DNA of 42,280 bases from an uncultured Erysipelotrichaceae bacterium (GCA_947074115.1 CAMTOK010000006.1:1-42280), one strand, 5' to 3'. Shown: positions 8,802-16,636, counted from the first letter of the stretch. Numbers and translations are program-made. The notes: generated by a model not told the origin, from the letters alone.

Positions 8802-9077
8802 AAAAACTCTCTCCTCCTATAAGGACGAGAGAGATATCTTCGTGTTACCACCTTAGTTTGTTCATATATTACTATAGAAACCTTATCAAGTACGCCATTA
8901 CGGTACATACTCTTATGCTTTAACGTGCATTCACGGGCTAGCCTACTTTGTTTCAACCGCCTACTCCAAGATGAATTCAACTTTTTCCTAAGGTTCTTTT
9001 TCACCAACCAAGAACTCTCTACTCTTATTTCAAAGCCTACTCTTTCTTTTCATTGTATTTATATCAGTAGTTATGTT
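8802..9077 (-). promoter_or_regulatory. T-box riboswitch with UUC (Phe) specifier, leader of the aro operon
   Basis: Read on the minus strand, the leader has the AGAGAG..GGTTGGTG stem I features, then GAA-TTC-A in the specifier position about 9 bases before TTGGAGTAGGCGG. The conserved T-box AAGGTGGTAACACG is at 8841-8855. The bases TGGT would pair with an ACCA tRNA 3' end, as expected for tRNA-Phe (discriminator A). The terminator is CTCTCTC..GTCC against GGAGGAGAGAG followed by TTTTT (8802-8831). When uncharged tRNA-Phe binds, the antiterminator forms and the aro operon is transcribed. The specifier identity is read by eye and is supported by the parallel leader at 10168-10419. Confidence 0.9.
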
Positions 9078-9083
9078 GCATTC

Positions 9084-9112
9084 ATTTTATTAGATTAAAA
9101 CGAATTTGTCAA
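9084..9112 (-). promoter_or_regulatory. Sigma-A-type promoter of the aro operon
   Basis: On the minus strand, TTGACA (9107-9112), a 17-base spacer and TAAAAT (9084-9089). The inferred start of transcription is near 9077, just ahead of T-box stem I. Confidence 0.85.
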
Positions 9113-9123
9113 TGATAAATTTC

Positions 9124-10146
9124 TTATTGTCCTACATTTTTACCAACGATTTTTGCAATTTCTTTAATTTGTGTAATTAATTCAGCATATTTACTTGGTT
9201 TTAGTGATTGTGGTCCATCACACATTGCACATTCAGGCGCATTATGCACTTCAATCATTAACCCATCGCAGCCTGCTGCAACTGACGCTTTCGCCATTGG
9301 TTCAACTAACCACCATTTTCCTCCTGCATGAGATGGATCAATAATGATTGGTAAATGTGTTAATTTCTTAACAACTGGGATTGCTTGTAAGTCTAATGTA
9401 TTTCTTGTATATGTTTCAAATGTTCTTACTCCTCTTTCACAAAGGATAACATTTGGATTTCCACTTGCCATGATATATTCTGCACTCATGATCCATTCTT
9501 CAAATGTCGCTGCTAAACCTCTTTTTAATAAGATTGGTTTTGTACAACGTCTACCAACTTCTTTTAATAAATCAAAGTTTTGCATGTTTCTTGCACCAAT
9601 TTGAATTAAGTCTACTTTTTCATTGAATTCATCAATGTACTCTGCACTCATTAATTCAGATACGATTGGTAATCCTGTTACTTTTTTAGCTTCTAATAAA
9701 ATATCTAATCCTTCTGTTCCCATACCTTGGAATGCATATGGTGATGTTCTTGGTTTAAATGCTCCACCTCTTAAAAGATTTGCTCCTGCTGCTTTTGCAG
9801 CAATTGCGATTTCAATCACTTGTTCTTTTGATTCTACTGAACAAGGTCCTGCAATTAATGCTAAGTGGTCCCCACCAATTTTAACACCTGAAACATCAAT
9901 AATAGAATCATCAGGATGGAACGCTCTGTTCGCTAATTTATATGGTTCACCAACATGCATTACTTTTTCTACTGCAGCATCTACTTCTATTAACTTTCCA
10001 TCGATTCTTGTTGTATCACCAACAAGTCCCACAATTGTTGTTTCTAATCCTTGTGATACATGTGTTTTTAATCCAAAGGCTTCTACTTTCTTTACAACTC
10101 TTTCTAGATCGTGATCACTCACTCTCGGTTTCATTACAATAATCAT
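9124..10146 (-). CDS. aroF: DAHP synthase (type I-beta) copy 2, under the Tyr T-box
   Basis: The product is 340 aa. The start at 10146 has AGAGGAGG upstream; the longer frame to 10218 runs through the riboswitch and is not credible. It has the same architecture as copy 1: an N-terminal regulatory domain (IIVMKPRVSDHDLERVV, about residues 1-65) and a TIM barrel with identical sequence. Only the last residues differ (GKNVGQ against GKEV). The N-terminal domain shares the spaced pattern IIV.KP.V and VGDTTRID but is otherwise diverged, so the two enzymes may bind different effectors. The gene forms a separate unit with its own promoter and T-box. No clear terminator separates it from the aro operon promoter downstream. 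Confidence 0.95.
   Translation of the reverse strand: MIIVMKPRVSDHDLERVVKKVEAFGLKTHVSQGLETTIVGLVGDTTRIDGKLIEVDAAVEKVMHVGEPYKLANRAFHPDDSIIDVSGVKIGGDHLALIAGPCSVESKEQVIEIAIAAKAAGANLLRGGAFKPRTSPYAFQGMGTEGLDILLEAKKVTGLPIVSELMSAEYIDEFNEKVDLIQIGARNMQNFDLLKEVGRRCTKPILLKRGLAATFEEWIMSAEYIMASGNPNVILCERGVRTFETYTRNTLDLQAIPVVKKLTHLPIIIDPSHAGGKWWLVEPMAKASVAAGCDGLMIEVHNAPECAMCDGPQSLKPSKYAELITQIKEIAKIVGKNVGQ
9161..9972 (-). repeat. 812-bp perfect direct repeat, copy in aroF2
   Basis: It is identical to 7781-8592. The flanks carry synonymous and non-synonymous differences, so the tract is bounded. Confidence 0.95.
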
Positions 10147-10167
10147 ATTTTGTTCCTCCTCTTGTAT

Positions 10168-10419
10168 AAAAAAAGTCCCTCCTCCATATAAGGACGAGAG
10201 AGACCATCGCGATACCACCTTAATTTGTTACAACTTCGCAGCTATAACCTCTTCGAGTACAAACATACTCTAACACGTTAACGGGTGTATCCGGGCTAGC
10301 CTACTGCATTTCAACCGCCTACTCCAAGATGTATTCGTCTCATCCGCCACATTCCTTTTCACCAACCAGGAATTCTCTACGCATTTTAGATAAGAGTACT
10401 CTTTCTTTTCTTTGTATTT
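10168..10419 (-). promoter_or_regulatory. T-box riboswitch with UAC (Tyr) specifier, leader of aroF2
   Basis: The layout matches the first leader: AGAGAATTCCTGGTTGGTG, then GAA-TAC-A at the specifier position, followed by the same TCTTGGAGTAGGCGG segment. The conserved T-box AAGGTGGTATCGCG is at 10208-10222. TGGT again fits an ACCA acceptor end, correct for tRNA-Tyr. The terminator pairs GTCTCTCTC..GTCC with GGAGGAGGGAC and ends in seven T (10168-10199). Uncharged tRNA-Tyr should switch on aroF2. Confidence 0.9.
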
Positions 10420-10425
10420 ATTGTT

Positions 10426-10454
10426 ATTTTATATATCCTATGCAAAAATGTCAA
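10426..10454 (-). promoter_or_regulatory. Promoter of aroF2
   Basis: On the minus strand, TTGACA (10449-10454), 17 bases, TAAAAT (10426-10431). This is the same consensus and spacing as the aro operon promoter. It lies just past the stop of the HAD gene. Confidence 0.85.
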
Positions 10455-10465
10455 GAAAAACACTT

Positions 10466-11062
10466 TTACTTTTCTAAGGTATTTTCTAAATATTGTTTTA
10501 ATGTCTCTACATTCCCATCAAAGACATACCCTGTCATACCACAACTTATAGCACCTTTTATATTTATATCTATATCATCTATAAATAAACATTCACTTGC
10601 ATTTAATAAATAAAGATCTAAAAAGTGATAATAGATTTCAGCATTTGGTTTTGTCTTTCTATGGATTGCCGATAAATAAATTCCATTAAAGACTTCAAAG
10701 AGGGGTAAGGTGTCTTTATATTCATCAAAGTGTGGATTCGTATTAGACAACAAATAGATCCTATAGCCTTTTTCTTTTAATCCATAGATCACCTGATCAA
10801 TACCATCAATCATAGGACAATGTTTATACCAATAGTAAACAAGATTATAGACTACAGAACGATGATGTTCACCTATTCTTAAAACAATAGTATCAATGAC
10901 TTCGTCTCGACTCATTGTCCCCGCATCATAAGCTAACCATTCATGAGATTGAAAAACCTCCTTTAAATAATACTCACAGTGATCACTAAATTGTGAAACC
11001 ACATAATACGGATCCCATTTAATGATCACATTACCCATATCAAAAACTATATTCTTAATCAT
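10466..11062 (-). CDS. HAD-superfamily phosphatase (HAD-IA)
   Basis: The product is 198 aa. The four haloacid dehalogenase motifs are present: FDMGNVIIKW (nucleophile Asp, with Asn in place of the usual second Asp), LLSNTNP (motif II), the KTKPNAEIYYHFL lysine (motif III) and CLFIDDIDINIKGA (motif IV). A helical cap of about 70 residues follows motif I, giving the sub-IA group that includes YihX-like sugar phosphatases. Substrate is unknown. TAAGGAGGGTGTTAT precedes the ATG. It stands alone on the minus strand between the LCP gene and aroF2. No terminator is visible after it, so transcripts might read into the aroF2 leader. Confidence 0.85.
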   Translation of the reverse strand: MIKNIVFDMGNVIIKWDPYYVVSQFSDHCEYYLKEVFQSHEWLAYDAGTMSRDEVIDTIVLRIGEHHRSVVYNLVYYWYKHCPMIDGIDQVIYGLKEKGYRIYLLSNTNPHFDEYKDTLPLFEVFNGIYLSAIHRKTKPNAEIYYHFLDLYLLNASECLFIDDIDINIKGAISCGMTGYVFDGNVETLKQYLENTLEK

Positions 11063-11091
11063 ATAACACCCTCCTTATCTTTACCTTAAAT

Positions 11092-11124
11092 ATATAAAGA
11101 AAAACATGAACTTATGCTCATGTT
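11092..11124 (-). terminator. Terminator of the LCP gene
   Basis: Minus strand: AACATGA and TCATGTT (7 bp) with an 8-base loop, then TTTCTTTATA. The TAA stop at 11123-11125 overlaps the base of the hairpin. Confidence 0.65.
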
Positions 11125-12637
11125 AATCTTGTTCTACTTTTAAAATTTCTTTACCTTCTATAATTGTTTCTATATAAGATTTTGATAATGCGATAGATTC
11201 TAAATAAGGTTCCATAATATACATTCCATTTGGATTCACTGATGAAACATCACCCACAGTCGCGAGCGTTAATGTTCTTTGTGAAGCATCACCTTCTAAA
11301 TGATAAGATTGAATATCCCATCCAGCCATATCACTTATTTGCATATTAATTAATGACTTCACTTCTCTTGCGGTCATATTTGTTTCAAAGCTCGATTGTA
11401 ATGATGTAAAGACACCATCCATTTTGGTAATGATCGTTGGTGAACTACATTTTTTAATAATAGCCTTTAACATTAACATTTGATTTTGTCCTCTGACAAC
11501 ATCACCCTTTACAAAAGAATAACGTTCTCTAACAAAACATAAGGCTTGGTGTGCATCCATTTCCATGATACCTGGTTTCATTGTATATTTACCTTTACGT
11601 GTCGTAAAGATTCCTTCATCATTATTCTTAACTTCATAGTGTGGAATGTCTATTGTAATTCCACCCAAAGCATCAACTATACTAATAAATGATGTAAAGT
11701 TAAATTTAACATAATAATTAATTTCAATTCCTAAGAAGTTCTCAACAGTATCAATCGTTGTTGAAATACCACCTTTAGAACTGTGTGTTAATTTGTCTTT
11801 ACCTATATTGACTCCATTTTGAATGATATCAACAAAGTAATCACGAGGAATACTTGTTAATAAGATTTGTTTCGTTGTTGGATTGATTGTTGCGATCATA
11901 TTCACATCAGACAGTGCAAAATTACTAATATCACCTTCTTGATCCATACCGCTAATAAATACATTAAAAGCCTCTTTTGTGACATTGGCACTTGTTGCTT
12001 CAACACGTGGAACTGTAATTTTAACTTTATGTATAACTTTCGTTATTTCTGTAAAATCAGTATAAACATCATCATAAGATTCATAATCAACTGTCTTTAT
12101 TAATAGTGAATCAACAGTACTTTGAAGCAATGCGTTTGATAAACTTGCATGATCATCATAACTTGTTGTATTCACATCACCTATGACATCTTCTATTTCT
12201 ACTAAAGCACGATTTGATTGAATTGCATCATTAGATTGTGTCGCAATTAATTTCCCTTCTAAATCTTCTAATCTATTATAAGATGATTTTTCTAAGACAA
12301 CGACACTGTATTCAATGACTTGATCTGCTCCCCCAGTTATTGCAGCAAGTAAATTCGATCCCTTTAATGCACTTAATGTCCCAATTGCTAGAACAACAAT
12401 TAATAAAACTTGTACACATTTAAAAATTGATGCTTTAATTTGTCTTCCCTTTTTCTTATCCTTTTCTACCTTATATAACCAGATAAACAAAACAAAGAAA
12501 ACAACAACTAATGGTATATAATATTTTAAAGGAAGAATCTGCAAATTAAACATGACAACAGCAAACAGTATTGTCATTAACATTGAGATAATAAACAACA
12601 TTCTTCGTGATAATATAGCTTTCATAAACGACTTCAT
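11123..12637 (-). CDS. LytR-CpsA-Psr (LCP) family cell-wall glycopolymer ligase
   Basis: The product is 504 aa. The start at 12637 has GAGGG 6 bases upstream. The alternative at 12670 lies upstream of the predicted transcription start and lacks a ribosome site. Three membrane helices lie in the first 100 residues. An extracellular region of about 130 residues follows (SVVVLEKSSYNRLEDL...), then the LCP domain from about residue 235. Diagnostic LCP residues are SIPRDYFVDI, DALGGITIDIP, and the RERYSFVKGDVVRGQNQ arginine cluster that binds polyprenyl pyrophosphate. Members attach teichoic acid or capsule polymers to peptidoglycan. The gene is monocistronic, with its own promoter and terminator. 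Confidence 0.9.
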   Translation of the reverse strand: MKSFMKAILSRRMLFIISMLMTILFAVVMFNLQILPLKYYIPLVVVFFVLFIWLYKVEKDKKKGRQIKASIFKCVQVLLIVVLAIGTLSALKGSNLLAAITGGADQVIEYSVVVLEKSSYNRLEDLEGKLIATQSNDAIQSNRALVEIEDVIGDVNTTSYDDHASLSNALLQSTVDSLLIKTVDYESYDDVYTDFTEITKVIHKVKITVPRVEATSANVTKEAFNVFISGMDQEGDISNFALSDVNMIATINPTTKQILLTSIPRDYFVDIIQNGVNIGKDKLTHSSKGGISTTIDTVENFLGIEINYYVKFNFTSFISIVDALGGITIDIPHYEVKNNDEGIFTTRKGKYTMKPGIMEMDAHQALCFVRERYSFVKGDVVRGQNQMLMLKAIIKKCSSPTIITKMDGVFTSLQSSFETNMTAREVKSLINMQISDMAGWDIQSYHLEGDASQRTLTLATVGDVSSVNPNGMYIMEPYLESIALSKSYIETIIEGKEILKVEQD

Positions 12638-12661
12638 ACTTTCCCTCACATTCTTGACATA

Positions 12662-12689
12662 ATTATACATGACTTTATATAAAAAACAA
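12662..12689 (-). promoter_or_regulatory. Promoter of the LCP gene
   Basis: Minus strand: TTGTTT (12684-12689), 16-base spacer, TATAAT (12662-12667). It decides the start codon, because an ATG at 12670 would lie upstream of the transcript. Confidence 0.6.
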
Positions 12690-12746
12690 TAACTAGAAAT
12701 TTAAGAAATTCTAAATATCTTCTTATTATTATATCAAATATTAATG

Positions 12747-12786
12747 AATATAAAAATAAAAGAGACAATTCAATGAATTGTCTCTT
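12747..12786 (-). terminator. Terminator of the purine permease
   Basis: Minus strand: a perfect 13-bp inverted repeat (AAGAGACAATTCA/TGAATTGTCTCTT) followed by TTATTTTTA. It lies 7 bases past the stop. Confidence 0.85.
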
Positions 12787-12793
12787 ACATTTA

Positions 12794-14113
12794 TTAAAGA
12801 ATGAATCCGAAATAAACGATGAATAATACAACTAATCCCCAAACGATAGGTTTGATGTCTTTAGCTTTACCAGTACCAATCATAGCGACTGCATAAGTGA
12901 TAAATCCTAAAGCAATACCATCAGAGATTGAATATGCTAATACCATGAAAATGATTGTTACAAATCCACTTGCTGCATAAACAAAGTTATCCCAATCGAT
13001 TCCTTTTAATTGTTGTGCCATTAAAATCCCAACAACAACTAAAGCAGGAGCCGTAACAGCACTTGTTACTGACGCTAATAATGGTGAGAAGAAGATTGCT
13101 AAGAAGAACATAACACCAGTTGTTACTGCTGTTAAACCAGTTCTACCACCAGCTTCAACACCTGAAGTTGATTCTACGAAAGATGTTACTGTAGATGTTC
13201 CCATGATTGCTCCAACAACTGTACCAGTTGAATCTGCTAATAATGCTTTATCTAAGTTTTCTAAATCTCCATTTTCATTAACTAAGTTTGCTCTATTTGC
13301 AACACCTACTAATGTTCCAGCTGTATCGAAGAAATCTACGAATAATAATGAGAAGATTGCGATGATTGCTGAAGGATGAGAGAATAACTCTGAGAATCCG
13401 TTAAATACGCTACCAACTAAGCTAAAATCTAAGTTAGCTGATACAACAGCTGATGGTAATGAAGGCATACCTTCAACTCCACATAAACCAGCGATAATAC
13501 CAACAACAGCAGTTGCTACTAAACCATAGAATACTGCAGCTTTTACTTTTCTAGCTAATAATAAGATTGTTAATAAAATTCCGAATACTGATAATAAAAC
13601 AACAGGATTGCTTAAGTCTCCTAAAGCAACTTTAGTTGCTCCATCAGCAACGATAATATTTGCATTTGCTAAACCGATAAATGCAATGAAGAAACCAATA
13701 CCAGCACCAATTGCTAATTTTAATTGTGCAGGAATTGCATTAATGATTGCTTTTCTGATCCCTGTTACAGAAATAATTAAGAAAATAACTCCTGATACGA
13801 ATACACAAGCTAATGCAGCCGATGGGCTCATTCCGTATTGGAAACAGATTGTGTATGTAAATAATGCATTAACACCCATACCTGGTGCTAAAGCGACTGG
13901 GTAGTTTGCGACTAATCCCATAACTAAAGTTGCAACACCACTACTGATTGCTGTTGCTAAGAAAACACCTTGAACGCTCATTCCAGTTGCACCTAACATA
14001 TCTGGGTTAACAGCTAAGATATAAGCCATTGCTAAGAATGTTGTGATCCCTGCAATAATTTCAGTTCTAACAGTTGTTCCTTTTTCTTTTAAATGAAACA
14101 ATTTTTCTAACAT
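12794..14113 (-). CDS. NCS2-family purine permease (AzgA/PbuG type)
   Basis: The product is 439 aa with about 12-14 membrane helices. The N-terminus (TTVRTEIIAGITTFLAMAYI, then NPDMLG), the PVALAPGMGVNA segment and FVDFFDTAGTLVG are hallmarks of the AzgA-like hypoxanthine/guanine/adenine proton symporters, as distinct from UraA-type uracil/xanthine carriers. TAGGGAGGAAAATTT precedes the ATG. It is a single gene with its own promoter about 30 bases upstream. I looked for a purine riboswitch in the leader and found none; the 5' UTR appears to be only about 25 bases. Control is therefore probably at the promoter. Confidence 0.9.
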   Translation of the reverse strand: MLEKLFHLKEKGTTVRTEIIAGITTFLAMAYILAVNPDMLGATGMSVQGVFLATAISSGVATLVMGLVANYPVALAPGMGVNALFTYTICFQYGMSPSAALACVFVSGVIFLIISVTGIRKAIINAIPAQLKLAIGAGIGFFIAFIGLANANIIVADGATKVALGDLSNPVVLLSVFGILLTILLLARKVKAAVFYGLVATAVVGIIAGLCGVEGMPSLPSAVVSANLDFSLVGSVFNGFSELFSHPSAIIAIFSLLFVDFFDTAGTLVGVANRANLVNENGDLENLDKALLADSTGTVVGAIMGTSTVTSFVESTSGVEAGGRTGLTAVTTGVMFFLAIFFSPLLASVTSAVTAPALVVVGILMAQQLKGIDWDNFVYAASGFVTIIFMVLAYSISDGIALGFITYAVAMIGTGKAKDIKPIVWGLVVLFIVYFGFIL

Positions 14114-14142
14114 TAAATTTTCCTCCCTATGAAAACACTAAG

Positions 14143-14171
14143 ATTCTACATAATTTTACACCGTTTGACAA
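14143..14171 (-). promoter_or_regulatory. Promoter of the purine permease
   Basis: Minus strand: TTGTCA (14166-14171), 17 bases, TAGAAT (14143-14148). Confidence 0.75.
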
Positions 14172-14436
14172 GCAAAAAATATCATATCATTGAATTTTTA
14201 TATGAATAGAAGAACTCTTTCTTAATAATAGCGGTTTCTTCTCAAATTTAGGGATAAATTTAAGTTGATAATTAAGTCAAATTCACTTATTTTATACCTG
14301 TCAATTCTTAATATCATTAACATATTTAATATATATAAATCATTAATTAACAAAATATATGTGATTCCTAAGAATCTTGTTTCTTTCTAAGGATTTATAG
14401 AAAACAAGAAAAAGAGTCATGAATTAAAACAAAAAT
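14172..14436. other. Gene-free AT-rich interval
   Basis: This stretch separates two minus-strand units. It holds no credible ORF. One imperfect hairpin lies near 14377-14412, where TCTTGTT and AACAAGA flank TTCT/AGAA. I see no known RNA family in it. Confidence 0.5.
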
Positions 14437-14465
14437 AAAACAGCAAATCTTAGATTTGCTGTTTC
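14437..14465 (-). terminator. Terminator of the ribU operon
   Basis: Minus strand: AACAGCAAATC and GATTTGCTGTT with a TAA loop, followed by TTATTTTTG. It lies just past the stop at 14470. Confidence 0.85.
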
Positions 14466-14469
14466 ATTG

Positions 14470-14925
14470 TTAATCATATTTTTTATGTTTTACAGTTTTG
14501 TTTTCAAAATCAATGAAGATTTGGAATGCATGGTTTTTATCATCAGTATCCCAAAGTTCTGCAAATGTTGGTTCTACTTCAAAGAAGATTTCATCTTCTT
14601 CATGACTATATGCATTGTAGCTTCCCCATAAATATTTTTCATATGCTTTTTCAAAAGTACGATCAGGTTCGTCAATAACAAGACCTTTGTTATGAGCAAT
14701 CCCTTCAACTTGAATACCACTAAAGCATAATGCTACTCTATTGTTTTTAAATAATTGTTGTGTTTTAAAGAAATTTTTATCTGTTTTAAAATAAATTCTA
14801 TCATTATAGATTAATGCACTAATATTTCTTACCATCACATGATCATCTACACTTGACGCTAAGGCCATAATTTTAGATGGTTGTAATTTATTAAACATAA
14901 ACTCGACTGCTTCATTGTATTCCAT
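14470..14925 (-). CDS. FMN-binding split-barrel (pyridoxamine 5'-phosphate oxidase-like) protein
   Basis: The product is 151 aa. The first 80 residues (KIMALASSVDDHVMVRNISALIYNDRIYFKTDKNFFKTQQL) match the PNPOx-like flavin-binding split barrel, where R33 and K49-type residues contact the FMN phosphate. The C-terminal half carries KAYEKYLW and a beta-rich tail. The enzyme's substrate is unknown; family members are small flavin oxidoreductases. It starts 12 bases after ribU ends and shares its FMN riboswitch, which supports a flavin-linked role. GGGGGAAAACAAC precedes the ATG, and a strong terminator follows. Confidence 0.8.
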   Translation of the reverse strand: MEYNEAVEFMFNKLQPSKIMALASSVDDHVMVRNISALIYNDRIYFKTDKNFFKTQQLFKNNRVALCFSGIQVEGIAHNKGLVIDEPDRTFEKAYEKYLWGSYNAYSHEEDEIFFEVEPTFAELWDTDDKNHAFQIFIDFENKTVKHKKYD

Positions 14926-14937
14926 GTTGTTTTCCCC

Positions 14938-15588
14938 CTAGATAATGCCTTTTAAGGCTAATATAATACAAACAATAGTAACAGTTACAAATAATCCAAC
15001 CCATAATAATGAATAGTTTTTCTTTTCATCACTTTCTGATTGAGATACAAGATTTGTTCTTCTTAATACTGTCACAACTGTTTTATATAATAACATTGTA
15101 ATTCCAGCATTTAATCCTGATTTAATTAAGTTAAACGGAATAATACCAGGTAATAACATATCAACAACTGCTTCTCTTGGCATTTGATAATAGATTGGTG
15201 TTACAATATAATTCCAAATTGTCATTAAGAGTGTCATTAATAATACACCACTTACTAAACCAATAATTGCACCTTTTTTTGTATGATTCTTTTTATAGAT
15301 ATATGCTGCTAAACATGCAAATGACGCTGTTGAAATAACATTCATAATCACGTCAATATAAGTTCCACCACGAATAAACAATTCTAAAATTGCTGTTACG
15401 AAACTCATTAATAATGCTGCAAATGGACCATAAACAAATCCACCAATGACAATAATAATATCCTTTGGATCATACTTTAAAAATGGAACTGCTGGGACGA
15501 ATGGGAATGAAATCATTATGTTTAAGATCATTGCTAATGCACATAAAATTCCAATCGTCGTAATTTCTTTTGTTTTTAAACTTCTCAT
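14938..15588 (-). CDS. ribU: Riboflavin ECF transporter S component
   Basis: The product is 216 aa. The start at 15588 has GGAGGAG just upstream; a longer open frame to 15807 merely reads through the riboswitch. There are about six membrane helices. The N-terminal helix (TIGILCALAMILNIMISFP), the KYDPKDIIIVIGGFVYGP segment and FIRGGTYIDVIMN resemble the RibU S component that binds riboflavin and docks on the shared EcfAA'T module. No ECF ATPase genes are in the window, as usual for group II systems. The FMN riboswitch directly upstream makes the riboflavin assignment strong. Confidence 0.92.
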   Translation of the reverse strand: MRSLKTKEITTIGILCALAMILNIMISFPFVPAVPFLKYDPKDIIIVIGGFVYGPFAALLMSFVTAILELFIRGGTYIDVIMNVISTASFACLAAYIYKKNHTKKGAIIGLVSGVLLMTLLMTIWNYIVTPIYYQMPREAVVDMLLPGIIPFNLIKSGLNAGITMLLYKTVVTVLRRTNLVSQSESDEKKNYSLLWVGLFVTVTIVCIILALKGII

Positions 15589-15605
15589 AAATTCTCCTCC
15601 TGTAA

Positions 15606-15765
15606 TAAAAAAACCTAGAACATAAAAAGGGCCTAGGAAAGTACAGAAAATGTCTTTTCTCATCCGGACTATAACCGTCGGTACTGGAATCACACCAGTT
15701 CGGCCACTTTCGTGGTTCATGGACTTTAACCATCGGTAGGGAATCGCACCCTGCCCCAAAGACTT
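15606..15765 (-). promoter_or_regulatory. FMN riboswitch (RFN element) with downstream terminator
   Basis: Minus strand: the aptamer starts at GTCTTTGGGGCAGGGTG and contains CCCTACCG, GATTCCAGTACCGACGG and AGTCCGGATGAGAAAAGAC. The two ends (GTCTTT and AAAGAC-like) close the P1 stem, so the aptamer spans 15651-15765. A terminator follows at 15606-15637: CCTAG/CTAGG closing the hairpin, then seven T. FMN binding should stop transcription of ribU and the flavoprotein. Confidence 0.95.
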
Positions 15766-15802
15766 TATTAAATTTTGGTCGATGAACATCATCTGTATGT
15801 AT

Positions 15803-15831
15803 ATCATACTTCATTTTTATACATTTGTAAA
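15803..15831 (-). promoter_or_regulatory. Promoter of the FMN riboswitch-ribU unit
   Basis: Minus strand: TTTACA (15826-15831), 17 bases, TATGAT (15803-15808). Confidence 0.65.
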
Positions 15832-15873
15832 CTAAAATGAACGAAATGTGGTAAGATAAGACAAGGTGATATT

Positions 15874-16368
15874 ATGAAAGAAGAACATCCATTACAACCC
15901 ATATATGATAAAAACTCAAAAGTTCTTATACTCGGTTCATTTCCTTCGGTCTTGTCTAGGGAAAATATGTTTTATTATGCACATCCCCAAAATAGATTTT
16001 GGAAGATTTTTGAGCATCTCTATCAAGTCACATTTCAAAACGATTTAGACAAAAAAGAATTCTTATTGTCTTCACATATTGCATTATGGGACGTCATTAA
16101 AAGTTGTGATATAAAAGGATCATCAGATAGTTCAATACATAACGTAATAGCAAATGATCTCAGTCTCATTATTCAACAAAGTCAAATTGATACAATTATA
16201 ACTAATGGAAAAAAAGCGCATGAGCTCTATCAAAAGTATTGCGTTCATCAAACTGGTATAGAAGATATATGTTTACCATCAACCTCACCAGCGAATGCCA
16301 TGTACAATCTCGATAAACTTATAACCTCTTATAAAATTATATTAGAGAGGACTCACTTCTCTAATTGA
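15874..16368 (+). CDS. DNA-deoxyinosine/uracil glycosylase (UDG superfamily, family 6-like)
   Basis: The product is 164 aa. The GSFPSVLSRE loop at residues 21-30 and YAHPQNRFWKIF at 35-46 are the uracil-DNA glycosylase superfamily motif 1, with Asn in the HPQN position. LPSTSPANAMY near residue 138 is motif 2. This pairing is characteristic of the hypoxanthine-DNA glycosylase group, which removes deaminated adenine, rather than the Mug/TDG type. It would start base-excision repair. It is divergent from ribU. AAGGTGATATT precedes the ATG, and an extended -10 (TGGTAAGAT) at about 15849-15857 may be its promoter. Its last 8 bases overlap the convergent gene. Confidence 0.85.
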   Translation: MKEEHPLQPIYDKNSKVLILGSFPSVLSRENMFYYAHPQNRFWKIFEHLYQVTFQNDLDKKEFLLSSHIALWDVIKSCDIKGSSDSSIHNVIANDLSLIIQQSQIDTIITNGKKAHELYQKYCVHQTGIEDICLPSTSPANAMYNLDKLITSYKIILERTHFSN

Positions 16369-16373
16369 GTCCT
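16348..16373. terminator. Possible bidirectional terminator between converging genes
   Basis: AGGACTCA and TGAGTCCT form a perfect 8-bp stem with a 10-base loop. The following tract is only TCTTCT on the plus strand and CTCTCTAATA on the minus strand, so termination may be weak. Confidence 0.5.
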
Positions 16374-16600
16374 TCTTCTAACACATTTAATTTTTCTATG
16401 ATTTCTTTTTTAACTTCTATAGTTGTTAATGTGTCTCCAAATAAATATTTATAAAACAAACACCATTCACTATACGGGTAGGCCGTTTCTTCAATATTTT
16501 TTATACAATACAATAAGAATGGTCTATTAAGTGGATCTTTTAAATCTGATATAAAATCACACTCTTCAATCATATTAACAACGTCTTCAATGAGTTCCAT
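16361..16600 (-). CDS. Hypothetical protein, 79 aa
   Basis: I do not recognise this protein. It is acidic, probably all-helical, and has no membrane helix or signal (MELIEDVVNMIEECDFISDLKDPLNRPFL begins the frame). GAGGAGGTAAA directly before the ATG makes it a likely real gene. It converges on the DNA glycosylase gene with an 8-base overlap and lies upstream of, and divergent from, tRNA-Arg. Confidence 0.65.
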   Translation of the reverse strand: MELIEDVVNMIEECDFISDLKDPLNRPFLLYCIKNIEETAYPYSEWCLFYKYLFGDTLTTIEVKKEIIEKLNVLEEGLN

Positions 16601-16636
16601 TTTACCTCCTCAATTTGTAATTGATATCATGATGAA

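Noticed and set aside
8789-9007. 72-aa minus-strand ORF
   Set aside because: It lies entirely in the T-box leader of the aro operon; the residues are riboswitch stems.
7781-9972. Mobile element or transposition as cause of the aroF repeat
   Set aside because: No terminal inverted repeats, transposase or target duplication; the tract is bounded within the coding regions, which fits gene conversion.
9344-10114. Plus-strand ORFs inside both aroF genes (also 7964-8614)
   Set aside because: They are antisense to the conserved barrel, identical in both copies only because the barrel is, and have no ribosome sites.
12646-12831. 61-aa minus-strand ORF
   Set aside because: It spans the permease terminator and the LCP promoter; no ribosome site or protein-like composition.
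14114-14436. Purine riboswitch upstream of the purine permease
   Set aside because: None of the conserved loop sequences was found and the predicted 5' UTR is too short.
15470-15814. 114-aa frame and the N-terminal extension of ribU to 15807
   Set aside because: Both run through the FMN riboswitch; the real ribU start at 15588 has GGAGGAG.
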